Source: an uncultured Pelagibacteraceae bacterium
GTDB lineage: Bacteria > Pseudomonadota > Alphaproteobacteria > Pelagibacterales > Pelagibacteraceae
Length of the DNA stretch: 56,709 bases
Reading direction: 5' to 3'
Assembly: GCA_902571425.1 (NCBI GenBank)
Contig: CACGBZ010000007.1
Location: forward strand, 1 to 56,709
The translations under genes and the position numbers were made by a program. The notes under the pieces are model-generated. The model saw nothing but the letters and a program-made list of their open reading frames with translations. It was not told where the DNA came from and did no database searches. Positions 34,107 through 42,506 of this stretch are shown in pieces (position 1 is the first letter of the stretch; every line of letters starts with the position of its first letter).

Positions 34107-34783
34107 TTTTTATAAGTTTGTGATACTAATTGGGCTATAATAGATAAAGCAATTTCTGGAGCAGATTTACCACCAAGCTTAATACCAATTGGTCCGTGAA
34201 TTGAATTAATTTCATCATTACTAAATCCAGCTTCGGCTAATCTTTGACATCTATTTTCGTGAGTTTTTTTACTGCCAAGTGCTCCAATATAATAAAATTT
34301 ATTTTTTAATGCGTATTGCAAAGCAGGATCATCTATTTTTGGATCATGTGTTAAAGCTATTAAGGCTGTGCTTGAATTTATTTCAATTTCTTCAAAAGCT
34401 TCTTTTGGCCATTTGTTAATAACTTTAATTTCAGGAAATCTTTGCTCAGATGCAAAATATCCTCTTGGATCTATGATACTAATTTCAAAATTTAAACTTT
34501 TTGCAAAATCAACTAAATATTGTGCAATATGCACAGCACCAACAATAATTACTTTTATTGGTTTTATATAAGTTTCAACAAATATTTCTGAATTTTCTAT
34601 AACGCCGTTTTTTTTTGATTTAAAAAGATTTTCTATTTCATCAGCATATTTTGAAAATTCTCCTTTTGGAGAAGTGCCAGGTAAATAAATTTCACTATCA
34701 CCATTTTCTAAATTTGTAAGAATTGCAAACTCAGTTTTTGATGATTTTTTTTTTAATATTTCTTCAAGTGTTTTAATTTTCAT
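34103..34783 (-). CDS. XdhC family protein, C-terminal (Rossmann) half
   Basis: 226 residues. NAD-type fold KVIIVGAVHIAQYLVDFAKS, DPRGYFASEQRFP and YYIGALGSKKTHENRCQRLAE, GPIGIKLGGKSAPEIALSI are XdhC_C hallmarks. XdhC proteins hold and insert the sulfurated molybdenum cofactor in Mo-hydroxylases. The first half is encoded by the preceding gene, whose stop overlaps this start (TAATG), so the two act as a split XdhC. Confidence 0.88.
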   Translation of the reverse strand: MKIKTLEEILKKKSSKTEFAILTNLENGDSEIYLPGTSPKGEFSKYADEIENLFKSKKNGVIENSEIFVETYIKPIKVIIVGAVHIAQYLVDFAKSLNFEISIIDPRGYFASEQRFPEIKVINKWPKEAFEEIEINSSTALIALTHDPKIDDPALQYALKNKFYYIGALGSKKTHENRCQRLAEAGFSNDEINSIHGPIGIKLGGKSAPEIALSIIAQLVSQTYKK

Positions 34784-35112
34784 TAGTGTATCTGCTCAAT
34801 ATATACCGCTATCTCTCCGCCACATGCTAGACCCACTTCCCACGCGCTCTCATTCGAAACTTTAAACTCTATTTTTTTACAAGGCTTGTTGTCTTTAATT
34901 AATGATAGACATTCGCTTACAACTGCAGACTCCACACATCCTCCAGAAACTGATCCTGAAAAATCTCCTTTTTCGTTCACAATCATTCTGCTACCAACTT
35001 GTCTGGGTGATGATCCCCAGGTTTGAATTACTGTTGCTAAAACTACTTTTTGATTAGCGTTGATCCAATCTTGAGCTTCGTCTAATATTTTCTCATCAAA
35101 TGAATTTTTCAT
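34783..35112 (-). CDS. XdhC/CoxI family protein, N-terminal half
   Basis: 109 residues. VVLATVIQTWGSSPRQVGSR, GSVSGGCVESAVVSECL and VGLACGGEIAVYIEQ match the XdhC_CoxI domain including the conserved GGCVE and CGG cysteines. It is translationally coupled to the XdhC C-terminal half and lies 21 bases after coxM. Confidence 0.88.
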   Translation of the reverse strand: MKNSFDEKILDEAQDWINANQKVVLATVIQTWGSSPRQVGSRMIVNEKGDFSGSVSGGCVESAVVSECLSLIKDNKPCKKIEFKVSNESAWEVGLACGGEIAVYIEQIH

Positions 35113-35133
35113 CTGATAAAATATAGTTTCTAT

Positions 35134-35919
35134 CTAACAAGCATCAACGGCTTTTTTAGCCTGAGTGACAACTAAACTAGCTCTAAATTCTGCAGAAGCA
35201 TGCATATCAGTGTTCATTTCTGAACTATCTAGATCCATTCCATCTATTGAAGAAGAGGAAAAATTACCCGATAGAGCTTTCGACATTTCTTTATCATTAT
35301 AAACACATGATTTTGCACCAGTAACTGCAACGTTTACATCTCCTTTATGTTTAGCCACATATACTCCAACGATTGCATATCTAGATGCAGGATTAGGATG
35401 TTTTTGATAGCTAGATTTTTCTGGTATTTGAAATTCTATAGCTTCAATTAACTCACCCTTTTTTAAAGCTGTCTCAAACATTCCTTTAAAAAACTTTACC
35501 GCTTCAATTTTTCTTTCGTTCGTATGTATTGTTGCGTTTAAAGCTATACAGGCTGATGGATAATCAGCTGATGGATCGTTATTTGCGATTGAACCACCTA
35601 TCGTTCCTCTATTTCTTACTTGTGGATCACCAATTCCTTCAGCCAAACTAGACAATGATGGAATTGCTTTTTTAACATCTTTAGAATTTGAAACTTCAAC
35701 ATGTTTAGTTGCAGCTCCTATTGTAACTGATTTGCCACTTACTTTTATACCACTTAATTTTTTAATATTTTTTATATCAATTAAATCTTTGTAAGTAGCC
35801 AATCCTAATTTCATTGAAGGAATAGTAGTCATTCCTCCTGCTAGAAAAGCAGAACTAGATGAAGCAAGTTTAGATGCCTCTTTACTATCTTTTGCTGAAT
35901 GATAATTAAAATCTTTCAT
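35134..35919 (-). CDS. coxM: Mo-hydroxylase FAD-binding medium subunit (CoxM/XdhB-like)
   Basis: 261 residues, slightly shorter than CoxM of Oligotropha. FAD loops are LAGGMTTIPSMKL and VRNRGTIGGSIANNDPSADY. It accepts electrons from the Fe-S subunit CoxS and passes them on. Eight bases separate it from coxL. The last ~15 residues are a short helix ending KKAVDAC. Confidence 0.9.
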   Translation of the reverse strand: MKDFNYHSAKDSKEASKLASSSSAFLAGGMTTIPSMKLGLATYKDLIDIKNIKKLSGIKVSGKSVTIGAATKHVEVSNSKDVKKAIPSLSSLAEGIGDPQVRNRGTIGGSIANNDPSADYPSACIALNATIHTNERKIEAVKFFKGMFETALKKGELIEAIEFQIPEKSSYQKHPNPASRYAIVGVYVAKHKGDVNVAVTGAKSCVYNDKEMSKALSGNFSSSSIDGMDLDSSEMNTDMHASAEFRASLVVTQAKKAVDAC

Positions 35920-35926
35920 AAACCTC

Positions 35927-38305
35927 CTATGCTGCTTTTGTGTTAGATTTTTTTAGATTTTTACAAGCCTTCCACACTTTTTCAGCTGTAGCTGGCATAG
36001 TAACCTCTTGTCCACCTAAGGCATCAATTACAGCATTCATCACGGTAGGTGGTGCTGCTATTGCTCCCGCTTCTCCACAACCTTTAACTCCTAAAGGATT
36101 TGTGGTTGCATGTGTACAAGTATAACCAATGTTGAACTCAGGAAAATTATCTGCACGTGGCATCGTATAATCCATATAAGATCCAGTCATCAACTGACCT
36201 GTTTCATCATACTCTGCATTTTCATATAATGCTTGACCAATACCTTGAGCAAGACCACCATGAACTTGTCCTTCGACAACCATTGGATTAATTATTCTTC
36301 CAAAATCATCACAAGCTGTATATTTTTCTAGCTTCACATGACCTGTTTCTGGATCTATCTCAACTTCAGCAATATGTGTTCCTGCTGGAAAAGAAAAGTT
36401 TGAAGGATCATAAAAAGAAGTTTCTTTTAAACCAGGCTCATCACCCTCTGGCAATGGAGATTTCATTTCATCTCTTACACCCGGTAAATAACAAGCAAAA
36501 GCTACTTCTCCTATTGTTTTCTTTTTATTTGATTTAGAAACAATAAATTCACCATCTTTAAACTCAACATCTTCTGGATTTGCCTCTAACATTTTTGCTG
36601 TAACTCTTTTTCCTTTTTCAACTATTTTTTTACAAGCATTAACGATTGCGATACCACCAACAGCTAAAGATCTAGAACCGTATGTTCCCATACCAAATGT
36701 TCCTTTATCTGTATCTCCATGAACGATATCTATATTTTCAATTGGTACACCTAACTCATCAGCTGCTATTTGAGCAAAAGTTGTTTGGTGACTTTGTCCA
36801 TGACTATGTGAACCTGTGTAAACAGTGACTTGTCCAGTTGGATTAAATCTAACCTCTGCAGATTCCCATAATCCAACTCCACATCCTAAAGACATTACAG
36901 CAGCTGAAGGAGCAATACCGCATGCTTCAAAATATGAAGTAACACCTATTCCTCTTAGTTTTCCTTTTGCTTCAGACTCTTTTCTTCTTGCCTCAAAACC
37001 TTTGTAGTCTGCCATCTGTTTTGCCTTCTCCATTCCAGCAACATAATCGCCAGAATCTACAGTATGAACTAATGTTTGTTTAAAAGGAAATCCTGTAGGG
37101 AAATTTTTAATTCTAAGTTCAGTTTTATCTATCCCTAATTCCATTGAAGCTTTTTCAACTAATCTTTCAATAGTGTATGTAGCCTCTGGTCTTCCTGCAC
37201 CTCTATAAGCATCTACTGGAGCTGTATTTGTATATACAGCTTTGACATTTGTATAAGCTGCTGGAATTTCATAAACTCCAGTTGCACAAGGTCCAAATAA
37301 ATAAGTCGGTGTCACTGTACCAAATACTCGAGCATAAGCTCCAAGGTTTGCTATAGTCTCATTTTTGAAACCAAGAAACTTTCCATCTTTAGTAACCGCT
37401 AATTCTGCATGAGTTACATGATCTCTTCCATGTATGTCAGTTAAAAAAGATTCTGATCTTTCTGCAACCCACTTTATAGCTCTATTAATTTTTTTAGCTG
37501 CCCAGCTACAAACAATATCTTCGTTGTAGACATTAATTTTTGAACCAAAACCACCGCCAACATCTGGAGCTACAACTCTTAACTTATGTTCAGGAGCCAC
37601 ATTTCCAAAAGCAGACATTATCAATCTTGATAAATGTGGATTTTGACTTGTTGTATATAAAGTAATCTCTTCAGATGCTGCATTGTAATCGGCAACACAT
37701 GCTCTTGGCTCCATTGCATTTGGAATTAATCTATTATTAATGATATCAATAGAAATTACTTTATCAGCCTTATCAAATGCTTCTTTAACTTTTTGTCTAT
37801 CGCCTAATAACCAGTCAAAACAAAGATTTTTATCGATGCCTTCATGAATAGTATCTCCATTCATAGCATCTGCAGTACTTGTGACTGCTTTTAATACTTT
37901 GTAATCAACTTCAACTTTTTCTGCAGCATCTTTTGCTTCTGCTAAACTTTCAGCAATTACAACAGCAACTGGATCTCCAACAAAATTTACATTATCTTTA
38001 GCTAGCGGAGGGTTTCCAGGACATTTCATTTCTGTACCGTCTTCACTTCTAATCGCCCAACCCGCAATCAAACCTCCAATTTTATCATCTGCTATTTCTT
38101 TACCTGTAAGTATGCTTACTACTCCTGATGATTTTAAAGCTTTATCGATATTTATTTTTTTAATAAACGCTCTTGCGTGCGGTGATCTAACAAAAATTGC
38201 GTAAGTTTGATTTGCTAAATTAATATCTGCTGTATATCTACCTTTACCAGTTAAAAATCTTTTATCCTCTTTTCTCTCAACTCTAGAACCTACTAAACTT
38301 GCCAT
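35927..38305 (-). CDS. coxL: Mo-hydroxylase large catalytic subunit (CoxL/XDH family, form II-like)
   Basis: 792 residues. Full molybdopterin-binding subunit: GSRVERKEDKRFLTGKGRY start, APDVGGGFGSKINVY, active-site loop A366-YRGAGR-372, GVGLWESAEVRF, and catalytic Glu745 in GCGEAGAIAAPP. The loop AYRGAGR is the form II / general aldehyde-oxidoreductase type; form I CO dehydrogenase has AYxCSFR with the Cu-binding Cys, which is absent here. Thus it hydroxylates an aldehyde, purine or other organic substrate of unknown identity; CO oxidation is not supported. Genome context: coxG, coxS, coxM and split xdhC in one operon. Confidence 0.88.
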   Translation of the reverse strand: MASLVGSRVERKEDKRFLTGKGRYTADINLANQTYAIFVRSPHARAFIKKINIDKALKSSGVVSILTGKEIADDKIGGLIAGWAIRSEDGTEMKCPGNPPLAKDNVNFVGDPVAVVIAESLAEAKDAAEKVEVDYKVLKAVTSTADAMNGDTIHEGIDKNLCFDWLLGDRQKVKEAFDKADKVISIDIINNRLIPNAMEPRACVADYNAASEEITLYTTSQNPHLSRLIMSAFGNVAPEHKLRVVAPDVGGGFGSKINVYNEDIVCSWAAKKINRAIKWVAERSESFLTDIHGRDHVTHAELAVTKDGKFLGFKNETIANLGAYARVFGTVTPTYLFGPCATGVYEIPAAYTNVKAVYTNTAPVDAYRGAGRPEATYTIERLVEKASMELGIDKTELRIKNFPTGFPFKQTLVHTVDSGDYVAGMEKAKQMADYKGFEARRKESEAKGKLRGIGVTSYFEACGIAPSAAVMSLGCGVGLWESAEVRFNPTGQVTVYTGSHSHGQSHQTTFAQIAADELGVPIENIDIVHGDTDKGTFGMGTYGSRSLAVGGIAIVNACKKIVEKGKRVTAKMLEANPEDVEFKDGEFIVSKSNKKKTIGEVAFACYLPGVRDEMKSPLPEGDEPGLKETSFYDPSNFSFPAGTHIAEVEIDPETGHVKLEKYTACDDFGRIINPMVVEGQVHGGLAQGIGQALYENAEYDETGQLMTGSYMDYTMPRADNFPEFNIGYTCTHATTNPLGVKGCGEAGAIAAPPTVMNAVIDALGGQEVTMPATAEKVWKACKNLKKSNTKAA

Positions 38306-38325
38306 TTTCTTTCTCCTCCTTAAAA

Positions 38326-38787
38326 TTACATTTTTGTTGCTGCTTCTTTAACTGCTGCAACAATATTTTGATAACCTGTACATCTGCAAATATTTCCTTC
38401 TAACCAATCTCTAATTTCTGTATCTGATGGTTTTTTGTTTTTTTGCAAAAGATCAACTGCGCTCATAACCATTCCTGGAGTACAAAAACCACACTGTAAG
38501 CCATGAAGTTTTTTGAACGCCTCCTGCATTGGATGCATTTTTCCATTTGTTTCTAAACCCTCAATTGTTGTAACTTTTGATCCATTAACGTCAGCTGCTA
38601 AAGCCGTACAACTTTTCAAAGAATTTCCATCAACATGAACTACACATGCTCCGCATTGACTAGTGTCACATCCAATATGTGTACCTGTTAACTGTAAATG
38701 CTCTCTTAAAAATGTAGATAGTAAAGTGTTATCTGAAGCCTCTTTTTCGACTTTTCTTCCATTAACTTCTAGTGAAATTTTACCCAT
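38326..38787 (-). CDS. coxS: Mo-hydroxylase 2Fe-2S small subunit (CoxS-like)
   Basis: 153 residues from the ATG at 38787, preceded by AAAGGAGAG; a longer frame starting at 38901 has non-family residues and overlaps coxG, so it is rejected. First 2Fe-2S cluster cysteines in [16 protein letters not shown] with a later SCTA Cys, second cluster in [10 protein letters not shown] and [10 protein letters not shown]. It shuttles electrons between the Mo site and FAD. Confidence 0.92.
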   Translation of the reverse strand: MGKISLEVNGRKVEKEASDNTLLSTFLREHLQLTGTHIGCDTSQCGACVVHVDGNSLKSCTALAADVNGSKVTTIEGLETNGKMHPMQEAFKKLHGLQCGFCTPGMVMSAVDLLQKNKKPSDTEIRDWLEGNICRCTGYQNIVAAVKEAATKM

Positions 38788-38882
38788 AATCTCTCCTTTA
38801 ATTAATATCTTTACCCACAAAGATTTAATCATTTTGGGAATGCAAAGGCAACTATCAATTTTAACTCTAGTAATACTAGAAT

Positions 38883-39449
38883 TTATTTTAAAAACATCCA
38901 ATAAATTAAGAAAATTCCTAGAACTACTGCAGCTGTTAAATATCTATAATTAATTTTTGACACAAGTACTTTTTGGTCGTCGGACTCGGCTATCTTACTT
39001 GATTCATTTTTTTCAGAAGAAATTAATTCAGAAAATTTACCAAAAAATATATCTGCCATTTTTTTTGCTGTCATATCTATAAGTCGTGAACCCACTTGTG
39101 CAATTTTACCACCTACTTGTGCTTCAACAGAATAAATTAAATTTGTTCCTTTGTCTGTATCCTCAAGTTTAACTTCAGCTTCTCCTGAAGCAAAACCAAC
39201 TAAGGAGTTTCCAGAACCTAATATCTTATAGCTGTTAGGAGGGTTTAAATCTTTTAACTCAATATCACCAGAAAATGTTGCATTAAAAGGTCCAATTTTA
39301 TTTGTAGCTTTTGCAGAAAATTCAGTTTCAGATTTTTTATTAAACTCTTCACATCCAGGGATTGCTTGTTTTAGTATTTCTGGATCATTTAAAGCATCCC
39401 AAACTTTTTGTTTCTCTAAATTAATTTTATAAGATCCTGTTAATTTCAT
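38883..39449 (-). CDS. coxG: CoxG family protein, SRPBCC domain with C-terminal membrane anchor
   Basis: 188 residues. SRPBCC/CoxG fold starts [20 protein letters not shown] and includes [11 protein letters not shown] and [11 protein letters not shown]; a single C-terminal membrane segment ([17 protein letters not shown]) ends the protein. CoxG-type proteins are reported to tether or deliver small lipophilic carriers for aerobic CO dehydrogenase-like enzymes. It is the first gene of the operon, with a 95-base gap before the coxS ATG. Confidence 0.87.
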   Translation of the reverse strand: MKLTGSYKINLEKQKVWDALNDPEILKQAIPGCEEFNKKSETEFSAKATNKIGPFNATFSGDIELKDLNPPNSYKILGSGNSLVGFASGEAEVKLEDTDKGTNLIYSVEAQVGGKIAQVGSRLIDMTAKKMADIFFGKFSELISSEKNESSKIAESDDQKVLVSKINYRYLTAAVVLGIFLIYWMFLK

Positions 39450-39470
39450 TAATTAAACATATAATAAATT

Positions 39471-39716
39471 ATGGACGAAAATACAAAAAAAGAATTACAG
39501 TCTGCAGCATTCGAAAGGCTTATATCTCATCTTAGAGAAAGAAAAGATGTGCAAAATATAGATCTGATGAATCTTGCAGGTTTTTGTAGAAACTGTCTTT
39601 CTAAATGGTATAGAGAAGAGGCGGGGAAAAAAGGAATTGAAATTTCTGATCCTGATGCAAGAGAGCATGTTTACGGGATGCCTTATTCTGAATGGAAAGA
39701 TAAATATCAAAAATAA
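39471..39716 (+). CDS. DUF1244 family protein
   Basis: 81 residues. The whole protein matches DUF1244: AFERLISHLRERKDVQNIDL, then FCRNCLSKWYREEA with two conserved Cys, and YGMPYSEWKDKYQ at the end. Small, soluble, typical of alphaproteobacteria; function not known. Its ATG lies 21 bases from the divergent coxG start, and its stop directly abuts the stop of convergent moaB. Confidence 0.88.
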   Translation: MDENTKKELQSAAFERLISHLRERKDVQNIDLMNLAGFCRNCLSKWYREEAGKKGIEISDPDAREHVYGMPYSEWKDKYQK

Positions 39717-40217
39717 TTATTTCTCTTTAAGTCTAGGGAATAATTCTACAAAATTACAGGGTTTATGATTAACGTCTAATTGATGCTTTAATATTCCATC
39801 CCACGCATCAGTTACACCTCCTGAGGATCCTGGTAATGCAAATATATATTTACCATTAGATAAAGCTGCACAAGCTCTAGATTGTATAGATGATGTTCCA
39901 ACTGTTTTTAGACTTATTGTTCTAAAAACCTCCCCAAATCCAGGTATATGTTTATCTGCAATTTCATTAACTGCTTCAGGAGTTATATCTCTTCCAGTAA
40001 GACCTGTTCCTCCAGTGGTTATTATAACATCTATCTCTTTTTGATTAGTCCATTCTTTTAAAATTTTTATAATATCTTCTTTATTGTCTTTACAAATTTT
40101 TCTATCAATTAATTGATGTTTAGCTTCTTTAATTTTTTCAACCAAGATTGCACCTGATTTATCATTATCAAATGTTCTTGTATCTGTTACAGTTAATAAA
40201 GCAATATTTACATCCAT
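39717..40217 (-). CDS. moaB: Molybdenum cofactor biosynthesis protein MoaB
   Basis: 166 residues. MoaB/MogA fold: ALLTVTDTRTFDNDKSG, VIITTGGTGLTGRDITPEA, and FALPGSSGGVTDAWDGIL. It adenylylates molybdopterin. MoeA, which then inserts molybdenum, is not in this window. Located beside the cox operon on the same strand as coxG but separated by the DUF1244 gene, so transcribed separately. Confidence 0.92.
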   Translation of the reverse strand: MDVNIALLTVTDTRTFDNDKSGAILVEKIKEAKHQLIDRKICKDNKEDIIKILKEWTNQKEIDVIITTGGTGLTGRDITPEAVNEIADKHIPGFGEVFRTISLKTVGTSSIQSRACAALSNGKYIFALPGSSGGVTDAWDGILKHQLDVNHKPCNFVELFPRLKEK

Positions 40218-40226
40218 AATTTAAAA

Positions 40227-40973
40227 ATGATTATATTATCAATTCTTTTCTTTGTAACTGCATTAATATACTCAAGTGTTGGTTTTGGGGGAGGCTCAAC
40301 ATATCTCGCAATACTTTTAATTTGGGGTGTGCCTTACACAATATTTCCCGTTATAGCCCTTGTATGCAATATTATTGTTGTATCTGGTAATTCTATTAAT
40401 TTTATAAGATCTAAGAATATAAACTTTAGTTTACTTTTTCCTTATTTAATTGGCTCAATACCTTTTGCCTTTATTGGAGGATCGATAAAAATTGAAAAAA
40501 GTTTATTTGAGATTTTATTATTTTGTGTTTTGTTGGTTGCAGGCATTTTTTTATTAATTGAAAGTAAATCTTTTAATAAAGAGCAAATTAAAATTAATAA
40601 AATACCAAGATTAATCTCAATTTCTTTTGGATCGATAATTGGCTTTATGTCAGGCATAGTAGGAATTGGTGGAGGAATTTTTTTAAGCCCTCTTCTATTT
40701 TTAATGAAAGCTGGATACCCAAGACATATCACCAGTAGTGCATCTTTATTTATATTAATCAATTCTATCTTTGGAATAGCTGGACAGCTGACAAAAGATC
40801 AGGTTTTAGATCAAGTTATTACCTATTGGCCATTATTTTTATCGGTACTTATTGGAGGACAAATTGGTAGCTTATTAAACATTAAATTTTTATCGAATAA
40901 AATTTTAGCTCTACTAACTTCTTTTCTTGTAATTTTTGTCGCAATAAGAATGGGGATTAAACTTATTGCTTAA
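40227..40973 (+). CDS. TauE/SafE (sulfite exporter family) membrane protein
   Basis: 248 residues, about eight hydrophobic segments. The two family repeats are visible as YSSVGFGGGSTYLAILL and MSGIVGIGGGIFLSPLLFL. Members export sulfite, sulfoacetate, other organic anions, or are unassigned. The ATG is only 9 bases from the divergent moaB ATG. Following the Mo genes, molybdate or an organic anion are imaginable, but nothing in the sequence decides. Confidence 0.88.
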   Translation: MIILSILFFVTALIYSSVGFGGGSTYLAILLIWGVPYTIFPVIALVCNIIVVSGNSINFIRSKNINFSLLFPYLIGSIPFAFIGGSIKIEKSLFEILLFCVLLVAGIFLLIESKSFNKEQIKINKIPRLISISFGSIIGFMSGIVGIGGGIFLSPLLFLMKAGYPRHITSSASLFILINSIFGIAGQLTKDQVLDQVITYWPLFLSVLIGGQIGSLLNIKFLSNKILALLTSFLVIFVAIRMGIKLIA

Positions 40974-40985
40974 TCTTGAATAAAT

Positions 40986-41009
40986 ATGCTTTTAATATAT
41001 TTAAAGCAT
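40986..41009 (+). other. Short hairpin abutting the next start codon
   Basis: ATGCTTT (40986-40992) pairs with AAAGCAT (41003-41009), 10-base loop, ending 1 base before the ATG at 41011. No T tract follows, so it is not a normal terminator. No ribosome site is visible. Confidence 0.35.
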
Positions 41010-41010
41010 T

Positions 41011-41601
41011 ATGAAAAATATTAAGCCTTTTGGTCCATCAATTGGAAAAACAAAAATTTCAAAGAAATTTTTAAATATTTTGAACAAAGAGATTGATAAT
41101 AAAGTTTTAACAAAAAAAAACGATTATGGCTCTAAACTAGCTAGTCAAATTAAAAAAGAAATTAAAATTTCAAATAATTTTATAAAAAAGAATTTAGAGA
41201 GAGAAATAAAAAAAAATATCAAAGATTTTCTTAAAAATGAAAAAATTAAAAAAGTTAAAAATATAAAAATATTAAATTTATGGGTAGTTAGTCAATTTAA
41301 AGATGAATATAACCCTATTCATTATCATGATGGAGATATATCTGGTGTGGGTTATTTAAAAGTCCCAAAAAATATGACTAAAAATAAACTTTTAAAAAAT
41401 AAAAAAGATAAGACTAATGGCACAATTGATTTTATAAACGGACAAAGGGGTTTTTTAAGCAGAAGTATTTTTAATATTGTGCCTAAAGAAAGAGACTTGA
41501 TAATTTTTCCAAACTATTTGATGCATACTGCATATCCATTTAATATTAATGCTGAAAGAAGATCTTTTTCTTTTAATGCTAAAATTATTTTTAAAAAATA
41601 A
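41011..41601 (+). CDS. Putative 2-oxoglutarate/Fe(II) oxygenase family protein
   Basis: 196 residues. N-terminal ~85 residues are lysine-rich. The C-terminal part has NPIHYHDGDISGVGYLKVP (histidines 104 and 106), then IIFPNYLMHTAYPF (H172) and RRSFSFNAKI, the strand pattern of the small putative 2OG-Fe(II) oxygenases of TIGR02466 type. Overlaps the homocysteine methyltransferase by one base. Substrate unknown. Confidence 0.72.
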   Translation: MKNIKPFGPSIGKTKISKKFLNILNKEIDNKVLTKKNDYGSKLASQIKKEIKISNNFIKKNLEREIKKNIKDFLKNEKIKKVKNIKILNLWVVSQFKDEYNPIHYHDGDISGVGYLKVPKNMTKNKLLKNKKDKTNGTIDFINGQRGFLSRSIFNIVPKERDLIIFPNYLMHTAYPFNINAERRSFSFNAKIIFKK

Positions 41602-42506
41602 TGATTAACAAAGATTATTTTAGACAAACTAGAATTTTAGATGGTGGGATGGGTCAAGAATTGCTTGCAAGAGGAATGAAACCAAATTCAACATTATGGA
41701 GTGCTAATGCAATATTAGATGAAAATTATCATCAACTTGTTTTAGACACACATATTGATTTCATAAAAGCTGGTGCAGAAATCATCGTCACTACTACTTT
41801 TGCAACACGACAGAAACGTTTAAAAGAGAATAACCTTTTAGATAAATTCGAATATTTAAATCAAAAAGCAGGTGAAATTGCTCAAGCTGCAAAACAAAAA
41901 TTTGCCAATACTTATATTGCTGGTGGAATACCTCCCCAAAATTTAACATATGAAGCAGATGATAGAGATGAATTTGAAATAACTGAAAACTTTAATAGTC
42001 AAGCAAAGGCTCTTAATCCTTATATTGATTTTTTTTACTTTGATGTTTGGAGTAGTATTAAAGAGGTTAAATGTGGAATTAAAGCTGTCAAAGAATTTAA
42101 AAAACCTTATTTAGTTGGATTACATATATCTGAAGGAACGACTTTACCTAGTGGAGAAAATATAACACAAATAAAAGACATAATTGATGAAAACGCTCTA
42201 GGAGTAATGTTGTCATGTGTTTCTCCTGAAAATTTTGAAAAAAATTTAAAAGAGTTAAAAAGTTTAAATATACCATTTGGTTTCAAATTAAATGGCTTTG
42301 TTACCACTAAACTAAGAGAAAGTTACACATCAGTTTTTTTGGGAAAAAAAACTAATCCAAATGAAATTTTAGGAAAAAGACAAGATTTGACACCAATTAA
42401 AATTCAAGAAATTGCAAAAAAATTTAAAGACGCTGGAGCAACTATTCTTGGAGGATGTTGTGAAACTAGTCCTTCACATATAGAGGCAATTTCAAGAATT
42501 AAGTGA
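41601..42506 (+). CDS. Homocysteine S-methyltransferase family protein
   Basis: 301 residues. TRILDGGMGQELLARGMKPN starts the barrel; zinc cysteines are in GVMLSCVSPENF and ILGGCCETSPSHI, as in BHMT/MmuM enzymes. It probably makes methionine from homocysteine using betaine, S-methylmethionine, DMSP or a similar donor; the donor cannot be read from the sequence. The 3' end overlaps the EamA transporter by 8 bases. Confidence 0.9.
   Translation: MINKDYFRQTRILDGGMGQELLARGMKPNSTLWSANAILDENYHQLVLDTHIDFIKAGAEIIVTTTFATRQKRLKENNLLDKFEYLNQKAGEIAQAAKQKFANTYIAGGIPPQNLTYEADDRDEFEITENFNSQAKALNPYIDFFYFDVWSSIKEVKCGIKAVKEFKKPYLVGLHISEGTTLPSGENITQIKDIIDENALGVMLSCVSPENFEKNLKELKSLNIPFGFKLNGFVTTKLRESYTSVFLGKKTNPNEILGKRQDLTPIKIQEIAKKFKDAGATILGGCCETSPSHIEAISRIK

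Noticed and set aside
35927..38305. Aerobic CO dehydrogenase (form I) call for coxL
   Set aside because: Active-site loop is AYRGAGR; the Cys-containing AYxCSFR loop needed for the Cu-Mo site is missing.
38788..38901. Extended coxS start overlapping coxG
   Set aside because: AAAGGAGAG precedes ATG 38787 and the family starts there.
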